Below are positions 26,435 to 37,776 of a stretch of DNA of 64,000 nt, piece by piece. A program made the translations under genes and the position numbers. This stretch comes from Cercophora sp. LCS_1 (lineage: Eukaryota; Ascomycota; Sordariomycetes; Sordariales; Lasiosphaeriaceae). The notes beneath the pieces are model-generated. The model searched no databases. It saw only the letters and a program-made list of their open reading frames with translations, and was not told where the DNA came from. The DNA is taken from assembly GCA_036250225.1 (NCBI GenBank), contig JAPZLL010000007.1:434001-498000 (forward strand), given 5' to 3'. Numbering within the stretch: position 1 is the first letter of the stretch; every line of letters begins with the position of its first letter.

Positions 26435-26896
26435 TTAGGCTGATCGCCTGCGCTGGAGCCTGACCGACTCGAAGGAGCGGGCGTATGCCCGGAGTTCCCT
26501 CGCCGCCTTCTCGGACAGCTGGGCGGCGTCGAGGCTCGCTGTCGAGTTGCTTCGGATCGAGCACAAGCTGGTGTGCGAGGTGGAAGGGGAGAGGACGGGG
26601 CCCGAGGCAGAGCGGGACATATCTACTGGCGAGCCATGCTGAAGCGTCCTGCCGCTCAGTTGCGGGGTGCTGAAGTCGAAGGCTGGAGAGAGGTAGAACT
26701 TTGTGCTGGTCGTCGTGGGTCTGGCAAAGGTCCACTGGTAGGAAGGTGCTCCAAAGCCGGGTGAGCTCGACTCAGAGCTGGGTGATGATGGTGTCTTCTC
26801 GTAGTCGGCCAGGCGGCAGGATTCGGAGCAGTAGGTGGCGCCGTCAGTTTGCTTGTCGCAAGCGAGGCAAAACTGGTGAGTCCAATCGAAAGACAT
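26435..26896 (-). CDS. Ecl1-family small zinc-binding protein (lifespan/stress regulator type)
   Basis: Single exon, 153 residues, from the ATG at 26896. The N-terminus has the family's cysteine box: Cys10 and Cys13 in FCLACDKQT, then Cys23 and Cys27 in YCSESCRLADYEK, spacing C-x2-C-x9-C-x3-C, with His7 just before. The rest is Ser/Thr/Pro-rich and disordered, ending in a basic C-terminus (VRLQRRRSA). In fission yeast, members of this family extend chronological lifespan and respond to sulphur or zinc shortage; here the role is inferred only from the family. It is the only clear gene in about 25 kb, which is unusual for such a short gene and suggests long regulatory surroundings. Confidence 0.88.
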   Translation of the reverse strand: MSFDWTHQFCLACDKQTDGATYCSESCRLADYEKTPSSPSSESSSPGFGAPSYQWTFARPTTTSTKFYLSPAFDFSTPQLSGRTLQHGSPVDMSRSASGPVLSPSTSHTSLCSIRSNSTASLDAAQLSEKAARELRAYARSFESVRLQRRRSA

Positions 26897-29800
26897 TGTG
26901 TCTGAAGGAGCGGTGGCTCGGAATTGAAGAGTGTGGGCAGCGGCTTCGAGCTCTGGCAGAGTCTACGAGGTCGGCTGGATCGTTGTGTATCAGGAAGCAA
27001 GGCTGGTCGTTGCTGGCAGAGTGGTGTAGCTCGACGAGGCCGGTTCTGGCTGAGGACGAGATGGGTTCCCGAGGAGGGGACGATTGTATTATAAGAATAC
27101 GTCTTGCTGCTGGTGTCCTGAGCAGCGAGGTGTCTGTTGGTGACGGAAGGAGAGGTGGTCGACGATGAGGTCCAACGTCAAGTGGGAGGTTGAGGAGCTG
27201 GGGAAGCCGGTGTTATGTATGGCTTCGACGACTCTGCCTGCCCTGGTCACAAAAAGTGTGGGAGGAGGCAGATGTCCGCCCATGACCACAAAGGACCTGC
27301 GAGGACCAAGACATTAGCGCCATGGGTACGCAGATCGAAGTACCTCCGTGCAGTCACTGGCGCAGAGGAGAACAAGTTCCACAGGTACATCTTGCGTTCA
27401 CACCCTCATGGGCAGGGACCAAGGTGGGTCCCTCCCACAGAGGACCAGAGGCTGCAATCTGCACTATGCCTTGTCCAAGATAGGCCCGTGGCAGGGGTCC
27501 CGTCCTGGTGGTGTGCGGAAAAATTTCTGCTGAGAGGCGTGCCTCTAGCATGGCCTGGTCGTGGCACCATGGGTGGTCCGTTTTCGCACCAAGAGTGGGC
27601 TTGCGACTTGGCAACACCCTGGCCTTGGCTGCCTGCTTTTCGCCTGGAGCCCGCTTTTTTCTTTTCACTGTGAGGACTCACTCGCCCGGGCTGGCTGCGT
27701 GGGGTGTGCAGCTATTCACACCTCACGCCCTCCTCTCCCACTCCCACAGTCCGGCTTCTCGTCGTCCCATTGGCCAGTGTCTTCTTCAGAGCCCCGCTTG
27801 CAGTGTCTGGCTGCTGGTTGCTGGCAGTGGAGCTGGTGTTGGCCTGGTGGTGCGCAATTGCATCTCATTCTCGCCTCTGCTGTGTCAAGGTGGAATTTTT
27901 ATGCTCTGTCGCCAAGGCGAATCAGGTCCTGTGGGGGTCGCTCCTTCTCTGTCTGGCTGCTTCTTGCCTCTTTCGAGCGTCGCTGGCACTCTGCGTCAGA
28001 CTGCCCTGCTGTGCACAGAAAAAATGGTGCAAAGATGGAGATGACCGGGCAGCTCCGTGGTCCCGGCAGGCACTATGCGATGCTGATGGGATTGGGAATG
28101 CCCGAGGGCCTGTCTGGTCTTGGTCGTTCTGCTGTTTTGCGGACTGCGTTCCTCGCAGGCGAGCGCAATATTTTCTTTTCCTAGCTCACCAAACCAATGA
28201 TGGCTTTTCCACAAGCAGCCACCGGGTTCCGAAACCCACATGGTGAGACCGACTGTCTCTGTCCTGCCAGTGCGGCCAGGAAATGTCATCGTCGTGCAGT
28301 TGCTCTCATGCCGGTGCCAGCCCCAGCATCTCGACCCCCAAAAAATTCAAATCTCGCTCTCTTGATCGCTTCTGTCGTGCGCATTGCCGCGGCATTCAGG
28401 AGCCAGCCGAGACCGCCAGGATAAAGCAACACGGCCGGTCCAGAGTCCTTTGCAAGACGGCTCTCATTGTCAGCGTGGGGGTCGTTGTGACCCGTCGTCG
28501 TCGTTCGCTTCGAGCCACGGATGACGGGCGACGGACGGAGCACATTCCTGTTGTCTTCGGGGGCCCTCTTCACGCAGCACAATCCACGACGAGCTCGCAG
28601 TAGGCCGGTCAACCAGCAACAGCGACGAGAGCGGATTGGGGAGGGCGACAGTTGAAGCATGCGGGCTGCAGTACGACATTGCCTCCCTCACTCTCACAGT
28701 CTCCTGCCTCTCTCTGCCTCTTCCATACCCCAAACCACCCACCACCAGCCAGTACCACGCCAGCCTTTTCTGTCGCCTGCAGGACGCGCACCGCACCCGC
28801 ACCAGACAAGAAACAGCGAGTTGCCTGAGGCCTGTTTCATTGGCTACCCGTCTCGTCGACTGGTCAATGGCAAATCTATGCCTCCTTAGTGCAGCTCAGC
28901 ACTGCGAGGGGCGCCTCTCAACGTCTCCTGCAGACGACGCTCCAAGCCCACGCTGCCAATCAGCGCTGCCAAAGCGGCACCTGGAATAGCGACATTTTAC
29001 AGGCCGCCCGGGCAGCCAGCCAGCCCTTCTGCCAGCTCGCGGAACTCCGATGACGAGCTCGGCCGTGATTGTCGACAAATGATGCAGATCCAGGAAACCC
29101 TCCCTCGGCTTGTTCACCCACCTAGCGGCCCGTGTCTTGGGACGGGCTGTCTACTATCAAGCAAGGCCGTCCCAGGACCCTTCTCTTTTTGCCAGTTTGA
29201 GCCTGGTGTTCGAGTGAACACTAGCATTTCAGTGAGACGCCCGAGTTGCAGTCCTTAGAGCTCACTCTGCATCAGCCCCTTTCCACAGGCCTCCTTGGGG
29301 TTCCCCCTTTACGCAGTAGGGTCCTGGAAATTGCAAATACACACGTTTCTCCAGCAGCAGCAGGCTGTTTCGCAAGACGGAATTTTATCGCCCTATGCAT
29401 AAACACGGCTGTCGAGAAGCGGATCTTGGAGATCTTGCACGATGCTCCGTCTCTTCCAACACACATGATGCCTGCCCCGAGTTCACCCCTCCCCGTATCA
29501 TCGACCGTGGGGATTCCCAGGGTCTAAGCCGCTTTTAGACGGACCTGCAGCAGCTGCATCGTCTCCACTGCTTCTTCAAACAAATCATGGGCGGGCTCGT
29601 CCTCGCACGCTTCTGCAATTGGCGTGTACCAACCACGAGAGGGCTTGCGTCGCCGTCTGCCTCCAACTGTGCCTGCTTTGCGGGGCGCCGCTCGGCGAAG
29701 GGCCTGCAGGACCAGCCTCGTGTGAGAGATTTTGTTGTTGGCCACCACTTCACATTAGCCTGTTGCTTGATGCACTTGGTACGGTTTCCTTGACATATCC

Positions 29801-30199
29801 CTCGCCAATGGGCGTGTGTTTCAGCGGACTATCCCTGTGACCTGACGGCCCCGTCCGGCAACGAGTATAGGGCGAGTATGGATATACATCAACTGAGCAG
29901 GGTCAGGCGAGCAGCAACACGCGATCAGGTGAAGGCCGGGCAGAAGAGTTCAAGAGAGTGAAGGAACCGTTCCACCAGCGTGGCCGGCAACCTGAGCACT
30001 AAGACCGGGTCTGGTAATCCGAGGGGAATATGCCTCTCGTTGCTGTGTGCCTCTCGAGCTCTACCGACATATGCCGCTGCAGCGTGCTCAGTCACATCTA
30101 TCTGAGGGAACACAAGCCAGCGTTAGATCACGACCAAGTTTACTTGCGAGTGGAGTCTCAAATAATGCCGATATCTCGCTCGTTCAACGCCAATGTCGC
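26897..30199. other. Upstream region of the Ecl1-family gene, no gene seen
   Basis: Sequence upstream of the minus-strand Ecl1-family gene. The longest frames (for example 27561-28184 plus) are Cys/Trp/Ser-rich with no recognisable motif and overlap rivals in two other frames. A minus-strand frame at 29524-29748 ends in a helix-like acidic stretch (EDEPAHDLFEEAVETM) and might be a gene relic, but it has no partner exon that I can find. Confidence 0.45.
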
Positions 30200-32480
30200 T
30201 GTGGCACCACCACGTTCAGACCACTGATGCATAAAAACGTGGACTATGGATTGCAATCGGAATAGCCTGCCCGGCCGGCCACGATGGCGAGGTAGGAAAT
30301 TGCTTCTTTCCGAGCGTAATGCAGAGCACGACGCAGTATCTAGACCACGGCGGGCAAGGTACGTTGGTCAGGTATCATCCCCTTTCCCAGCGGCCCTGGA
30401 CAAGACGTCGAGGTCCGGACTCGAGCTGCGTCGCCGTTCAAAGAAACAGCGTTGGCAGGGTTCGGTGGGCGGCAGGCTGGAAAGACGGCGATTCGCTGAA
30501 GGACCGCTCCCGTTGCGGGAGTTCCCCCAATCCTATCCCCTGCCTAGCGCAGTGTATCGAAGGAATATCTGTGGGGAGGCGTTCGGCTTTCGGCCATACC
30601 AACCTGTTTAGTCGTGTTCCGGTTGATGATATCAAGAGCTGGCCCGTCCATAATCCCACCCGGGCTCCCGCTATGCGCTGACGGACTGGTTCCTCTCAGG
30701 CCATCATCTGCGGATGCGGCACCTCTCTCACTGCAGCGCCCGAGTTAATCAAAGGAGCTGCAGGAACCCCCACGTCCAGCGTGAGAAGACACGGGAGCCG
30801 ACGGGCGAGAGCCATTCGATTCGGCCTGTGGTCGAGATGGTTTCAGGCATGCCTATCTAGGGAACCAAAAAAGATGGGAAACATATGTTGGAGATGTTCG
30901 CTGCTGCATCGGCGTCGAGTTGAGCCGGAGAGCGGGGGGGCACCAGAATGTTGTCATCGCACGCCCTTGTCCCACGATCTGAGACATGGCTAAACAGAGA
31001 ACAGAGGCCAAGGCAAGCGTATTTTTACGGTCAACACTGATATGCAGCTTTGCTCAACTGGGGAGACACATTGAGAGCAGTCAGCTGAGGACCTTGCAGC
31101 CACAAAGGACCAAATTGCCGCAGCCAAAAAATGGGCAGACCAAAAGGGGGCAAGAAGCGATGGGGCACTGCCCGGTCCTCGTTTGTTGCGGGTCGCCGCT
31201 AACCCCCGATCGTCTCCCCGCAGTTGTAGCGGACGCCATGGGTAAGGCCGCAGCGCCCCGATCAAGACTGTCAAGTGGCCGTTGTTGTTTGTTCATCAAC
31301 TCGGTGGATGTGTATGGGCTCTCGGTTGGCTACAAGCTTATTCACCGAACACCGTAGCCTCGTCACCAACATGTCTCGGTGAACAGCCAATACGGGCTGT
31401 GCACAACATTCCTCAACGACAAGTCAGTAGCAGCGCCATGGTGAGACGCCAATCATCATCGCCGAGCCCTCCGAAGACAACGGGCACGGTCAGGACGGAG
31501 TCGGCGCCGGCAAGTCAGCGGACCTGGAATCAAAGGTCATTCGCCAGACACAGCACACCACCTTGACCACCTTCCTCAGTCAAGCCCGGATCGCGGCCTC
31601 CGCTCAAAAGACTTGTGAGCCCGCAAGCGGGCTTTTTCGCAGAACTCCGGACATTATCACGAGGACTACGACTCTGGTGAAGCGGCGCAGCGTTGGATTT
31701 GGATTTGCAACATTGTCAGCTGGGATGGCATCGTCAGCTACAATACAGAAGAACTACGATCGTCATCGGGAGGCTGGATGGTGCCGGGGCGTGCCACGAC
31801 CCGGAATGGACAGGCGTGGTGTTATCTGGTTGCGCAGTATCGTCTGCCGTGCCGATCGCTCCCGTGTCCCCTCCAGCGCCCGGAAAGCACAGTGCTGGAG
31901 TCGCTTTCAGGTGGGCCAGCCTCGGGCAAGCCAATCATGAGGCCCAGGCGCTGAGAGGCGGCCGTCACTGCAGCCGGCTTGGCCTGCGAACTGGACTCTG
32001 GTTTGGGTTCTGTGCAGCCTGAGGTTGTCTTTTCAGTGGATCCCGTGTGGTGTGGCCTGGGGGGCTACATGTTGAATGAAGAAGGAGACCTCGAGCCACT
32101 GGTCGCAGCAGCCGCCGACGAATCAGCGATGCTCGTTACGCAACTCCTGGATGCATGGGAAGCAAGCGCCACGGCAAAACACAAGATAGGCGATCTGGAC
32201 GAGAAATTGTTCAAGATCGCAGAGGTAACGCTGAATGCTTGTCGGCCCGTCAACATCAAACAAACACGGCAGGACGTCGCCAAAGTTAGCTGTATCGATG
32301 CATCGACGGCATCCCCATGCTCAATGTGGCGTTTGTGCCGTGCGTTTAGATATCTGTAACTAGTCGCCGAGCCGATGATCATTGGACAGACAAGCTGAAG
32401 ATGTCCGCCATCGCCAAAATCATCAAGCGCGGACAACCCTTGTTGCTTGGCGATGGGAAGCAGAGGCCACTCCGAGGGGC
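30200..32480 (+). pseudogene. Possible decayed protein gene (patches of coding-like frame)
   Basis: Several plus-strand patches read like protein but lie in different frames separated by stops. Examples are one near 30250-30350 (ACPAGHDGEVGNCFFPSVM), one from about 31620 to 31790 (EDYDSGEAAQRWIWICNIVS), one at 32070-32290 (EEGDLEPLVAAAADESAMLV) and one at about 32380-32460 (WTDKLKMSAIAKIIKRGQPL). No chain of plausible introns restores a single frame. I do not recognise the family. It may be a degraded gene, or chance in GC-balanced DNA. Confidence 0.25.
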
Positions 32481-34930
32481 CTGCTCGCCATGACAGTCAA
32501 GACGGAGATTTTTTCAATGACCCTAGGGCGTGCGTGAGGCCAGATGCAGGCCAAACATTGAACTGCTCTGCGATCGAGCAAGGCAACTGACTGACTGTTT
32601 GGCCGACCCGGATCCCATTCAAGATTTTACTAGTATGCGATGCCCAAGGGATCTTCTCAGCACTATGACGAATGTGGACGGCAGTCGTTTGCGATAAGCC
32701 TCCCAACTGCACCACTGTCTCAGAGCCCGGTGCCTGTTGGCAGCGGCACTCGGTGCATCCCCAGATCTCCAGATACGCATCACAGCACAGTCAGAGCGAG
32801 CACGGTCCTAGCAGCAACAAGTCCCGGCGCGTTTCCGGGTGATGGCTTCATCGTCACCGGCATCCAGCACCCCGTGTCCCATATCCACACGCCGGCCAGT
32901 CAATCAGTCCTCCTGCCCAGCCATGTCAACAGGCATACAAACACTGAGAGAAACAAAACCTCCCTGCGGGCGTCAACTCAAGCCAAGTGGTGCGGCGTCG
33001 ACAATAGCCTAGTTGTTTGACGATGCATGCTTCATCAGTTTGGAACATGCCTGCCGCCGCCATGCCCAGGTCCCTGTTGTGAGTATCCGCTTGCGATGGA
33101 CCGTTGAAACATCCCTGGGCAATCTCGACTATGTACGACATATCTGCTTAGGTTTTCTTGCATCGCCTTTCAAACACACCCGGCAGGGTCACCAAAGGCA
33201 CGGACAATTGTTTCTGTCCATACAATTATGTAGGGACTTGCTTTGGCTATTTTGGAAATGTGCTGTTTGTGCTGCTGCATCCCCCCTTCAAAAATGTTTC
33301 CCACGTCCGGCCGGGCTAAATGGGACGCAGGCAACATCCTGCCTGCCGAGAGGCGGAATGCAGCCCCTCGATCGATCTCCCTCGAGTCCAAGTTGGGGTA
33401 TCATATCCGTTGAGGGTGCAAGCCTCAGCGGTTATTGAATGAGAAGTGTGAAAATTTTTTACGTCTTGTAAGATGAGAAACCCATGCCGGAGATCAGGAG
33501 TGGTGGTGGTGTTGTTTTTCGTTTGCACTACAAGGCTAGAACGAAAAAATTTGCTGCAAGGCATGGCATTGGTATCGGCGAGGCCATGTATCATCAAAAG
33601 CCCATCGTGGCTTTTACTGTGTATTGATGCTGGTTGGCGGGAGACTTGAAGTTGCGCAACATTGAACGGCCTTGATTGGTTCAGATCTGGCGGCACGCTG
33701 GCTACACCTTACCTTGTGCGGGTTAGACCAGGCGACCAGGCTAGGGAGGGGTGGAGGGGAAAGGGAAGGGGGGGGGGGTGGTTCGCCGCCGCCCGGCCAG
33801 GCGTGCCGGAAGCTGAAGAGAGAGAGGTCCCTGGTTTTTACTTTCTCAGTCCGAACCGGCACGGAAAATAAAAATCAGAACAAAAAGATCGGTTGCATGA
33901 TTGAGATAGCGAACCGATGGGCGGCGCGGTTCAGCGCCTGCAGGGTCTTGTCTTGCAATTCTTCGACGCAGTCAACAGTCCCGCTGTTTGATGTTTTGGT
34001 TGCTTCCATTTGTCCAATTGGGAAACATACCATGGCACGGCGGATTACCCCCTAGTCATTGGATTGTTGTGGGATGAGGTTACGATGGGATTCGATGTGG
34101 GGGCTATGAGTGATGAGTGAGCGCTGGGCACAAGGCCACCAAGTCATTCAGGATGTTGGTGAGAGCTGCGTCCGGAATACGGTACCTGGTACGGTACTCG
34201 AGGAGATTACGAGGTTGCAGTTGACGCGCATTCCCTTTTCCTCACAGTCACTCTCTCCAGTTTCGAGTGGATGAGGCTCAACCGCTTGTGTTGTTGAATG
34301 CCACTTTGCTCCTTGCGTTTGGTGCCAAGTTTTAGCTTTTCCTCTCCAGGTGATTTGTCTTCCGTGCCTGCCGCCGACGCAACATCACGCAGGGGGAGAC
34401 GACGTTGACGACGAGACGAGACCCTGGAATGAAGATAGGTACACCACTCGTGTGAAATAATGCGGAGGTTTCCCACGGGCATAGCGTGCACATGTACATA
34501 TGCTGCTGGAGGACCGTTTTGAAGTCCTTGGAGATGCTTTCACCTCGACGCTAAATCCGTCCTTTTCGGTGCCGTTCAAACCAAACCAAACCAGAAACCC
34601 CCCCTGCTTCGCCCATCAGAACTCGCCAAGCCCTCTTTGTTCCTCCCTCTGACCTTTTCTGTTGCCCCACTTGGCTTAGTGGATCCAGGTGGGTCTGTCC
34701 CCTCCCCCGCATTTTTACGGGATGCAATGCAGGTCGAAAAGGGTATGAACCAGCGGTTTCTCGCCTCCCTTGCTTTTTTTCTGCCCTCTCATCGTCGCTC
34801 GCGCGTTGGCTCCTTTTTTTTGGCCTGGGGAGGCTTGCTGCGCTGTCGTGCAAGGGCAAGGGGGAACAGACGAATAGACAGGGCAAGGGGAGGGGGGGCC
34901 TGTGAGACACAGATGCGCAAGACAGGGTTT

Positions 34931-34994
34931 GGAGAGAAGAAGAAAAAGAAAAAGAAAAAGAAGAAGAAAACAGAAAAAGAAAAAGAAAGAGAGA
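34931..34994. repeat. GAA/AAAAAG purine microsatellite
   Basis: Almost pure purine strand built from GAA and GAAAAA units. It produces spurious Lys-rich and Phe/Ser-rich ORFs on the two strands. Confidence 0.85.
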
Positions 34995-37302
34995 TCGGTC
35001 GGCTCCCGGCTGGCAAGGCACAGAGCTGGGATGAGACGATGAACCACAGAGAAAAAAAAGTCGATCACATCTCTCATCACTATCATCACCTTTTTTTTTT
35101 TTTTTCGTTCATCACACATCCCATCACTCTTCTTAGTTTCTCTCCCAATGACCAAGTTGACGGGAACAACCAACGGACGGCTGGCGCCAGCAGCCCGTGT
35201 TTGGGACGGTCGCTTTGGTACTCTGTTTTATTCGCTGCCGCTTGGCTGGAAGACGGGACACACGCTCAAACCCCAATCCCAAACCGCAAACCACAGACCA
35301 CGGGCCGCGAAAGGAATTGGTGACCTTGCAGACGGAGAGCGGAGAGCAAGGTTGGTTTGGTTTTTAGCGTACCAGAAACTCACTCCTCTGATGAAGGAGG
35401 GGGGTATGTAACACAGCAGTGTAGAGCATCAATTAGTCTTTGTTGCGCAGCGCTCGGTCTCGTGGGTTCGAGGTCTGATGCTGGGACCGGCATGGTAGTT
35501 GCATTAGATCGCGGGTAAGGACAGCCACTGGCGTCAGGACTCTGTGTTGTCGGTTTCTCTCCATCCCTTTTCCCCTGCCATTCCCAATTGATCATGCTCG
35601 TGATGTTATGGACTCTAGGCAAGAACTATCGAGCTAGGCGTGAAACGGTTCGTCCGTTTGGCATTGGAACTTTTACAATAACGACTGTGGGGTAAAAATG
35701 GAGCCCGAGAGGGATGGAGCCTTGGAGCCTTGGAAGGATCCATTTACCCCAGACATTTTGGTGGAGAGTTGATGTCCGTTTGCTGTTTTTTTTCCAATGG
35801 CATGGGCTGTTTGAGCAACATCCTGAAGTGGGGGTGGAGTTCTTGTCCGAGTCCCTTCCTTCCATTCTCGGGTATTGAAGACGTGGAGGAGGAGGAGGCG
35901 TGAGAAGAACAATAAATTGCCACATACGATTCGAAAAGGCTCATTTGAGAAAAAAAAAATGGCGCCTCTTTGGAAAAATCGAGTTTCTTCAGGCCGCCTG
36001 GTGAGGCCCTCGCAGCAGAAACATGGTAGTCTGGCATGATGGCTTGGGCCTAGCCCCGGATTTGCGTGGCCATGCTGGGGCGCCGTTACGCCACCATTTT
36101 GTCGTCACTCCGGCCTTGCTTTTTTTCTCACCTGCGGTGTGGCCTGGCCTTGGCGATCTGGAGAAGGCTGGGCACGCCTCGGTCTGGAATGGCATGATGG
36201 GTCATGATGCTCGGCAAAGGAGATAAAGAAAAGAAAAGGGGGGGGGCTGTGAAATGTCCAACCAAGTGGGATTGTGGCGACGCAGAGAATGGAGAATGCA
36301 AGTGACCATTTCATGTGGTTCTTTCCCCGCCTCCATGCCATTGGCACCGTCACAGACAATGTGGCGCTCGAGTTCGACTAGTGTGGTCTAAAACTGGTGT
36401 GCTGGTGTTGTTCGGTACCAGATGCTGGTTGGAGAGGTTTGGAAATCCTCGAGATTGGTAACGAGACGAGTTGGTGATCCGGGCTTGAGGGTTTCGCCGT
36501 CTGAACGAGCAAATGCGGCCAGATTCCGGGGATGCGGAGCGAAACGAACCAACCAGACAATGAGTCTGGCCCCTTCAGTACATACGCATGCAACGTTGAT
36601 CACGCAGTGCACCACCTCGGCGTCGTCGAGGGGCTGACATATCAGGTTCTTTGTTGCTATCATGAAGCATCGTCATCAGCCCCCCATCCCTGTCGGCGAG
36701 CGGGACGGCTGTGTTGCAAATTTTGTTTGTAGTCGAGACCGTGACACATCAGCGCGCCGAGCGGGAGGAAGTGCGAGACTCATCAAAATACGGTTGGATT
36801 TATCATCAGGGGCATGAGAAATAGCGATGCTTGGGGAAGATAGGCCCCATTTCTCGGTGAAAAAAGGTGAGCTATCATATTCTCGAGGCCCCGTGCGCGG
36901 CCCTGCCACAACTTACCTTCCAGGGCTTTCCGTCTTGAGGCAGAATGGGGAAAAGGACAAGGGGTTTGCATGTTTGGAAAAAGCAATTGCCTCTTCGGAT
37001 CATTCGGGATTCGACGTTCCTGGCGGTGTTTTGCTTTTTGGTAATATTTTGAGGAGGTTCTTCTTGGTGGTCCCGCTGATGAACGCTGACAGGAACCAGT
37101 ACCCCTCCCCCATATTCGGACAGGCGATGGACGAAGGCTTTTCTTGTCACACACGGCAAGAACACACCTGTGTGACATTGGGGGCGTGTCTGTCTGTTTG
37201 GTCCGTCAGCTGATGGCTTTCGCACAAGATTTTCCACAAAATTTTCACTCTGCGTGGTTTTCTTGCCATGATGATCTAGGCCCTCAATTTTTTCAAAAGC
37301 CT

Positions 37303-37358
37303 CTTGCACCAATAATGCTGCTGGCCTTGCACCAATAATGCTGCTGGCCTTGCACCAA
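37303..37358. repeat. 23-bp direct tandem repeat, two full copies and a partial third
   Basis: The unit begins CTTGCACCAATAATGCTG and is repeated exactly at 37303-37325 and 37326-37348, with the first ten bases of a third copy at 37349. Confidence 0.9.
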
Positions 37359-37607
37359 AGAGGCAAGGCAACGGCACTAACCGCTCGCCTGGCCGAAGCC
37401 TGGCGTTCACGAACAGGGCTGATCCGGATCGACTGATCGTGAGACACATGACAATAAAAAAACCTCTGGTTGCCGGCAGGCACGTTTCTGACGACGGCGT
37501 TCGCCGCTCAACTAAACCTCCGGAGGGGTGCTTGCGAATCACGTTTCGGCGCTCCTGCGCAAGTCTAATTTTCACATCACGCTCCCGTTCCTTGATTTTG
37601 AAAGACC

Positions 37608-37691
37608 TTTTTTTTTTTTTTTGGGGGGGGGGGGGGGGGGGGCGTGTGGCAGATGTTTGGGGGGTTTCCACATTACGACTTNNNNNNNCCG

Positions 37692-37776
<85 letters not shown>
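37608..37776. other. Assembly gap with flanking T, G and C homopolymers
   Basis: A T15 run (37608-37622) is followed by G20 (37623-37642), then seven undetermined bases (37682-37688) and a C85 run (37692-37776). Such pure G and C runs beside N bases are typical of sequencing or assembly failure. True length and content are uncertain. Confidence 0.85.

Larger units (their letters stand above)
32481..37602. other. Intergenic, no gene seen
   Basis: Short overlapping frames only. It contains a purine-rich GAA tract (34931-34994) and a 23-bp tandem repeat (37303-37358). A tRNA-like fragment near 35425-35475 is too incomplete to call. Confidence 0.5.

Noticed and set aside
27561..28184. 207-codon plus-strand ORF
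   Set aside because: Cys/Trp/Ser-rich without motif, overlapped by two rival frames of similar length.
34551..35021. Ser/Phe-rich minus-strand ORF and its Lys-rich plus-strand partner
   Set aside because: Both are translations of a GAA/TTC microsatellite.
35425..35475. tRNA-like fragment with GCGCAGC and GGGTTCGAG boxes
   Set aside because: The 5' AGCATCA and 3' TGATGCT pair, but there is no proper anticodon arm and the T-arm does not pair. At most a relic.
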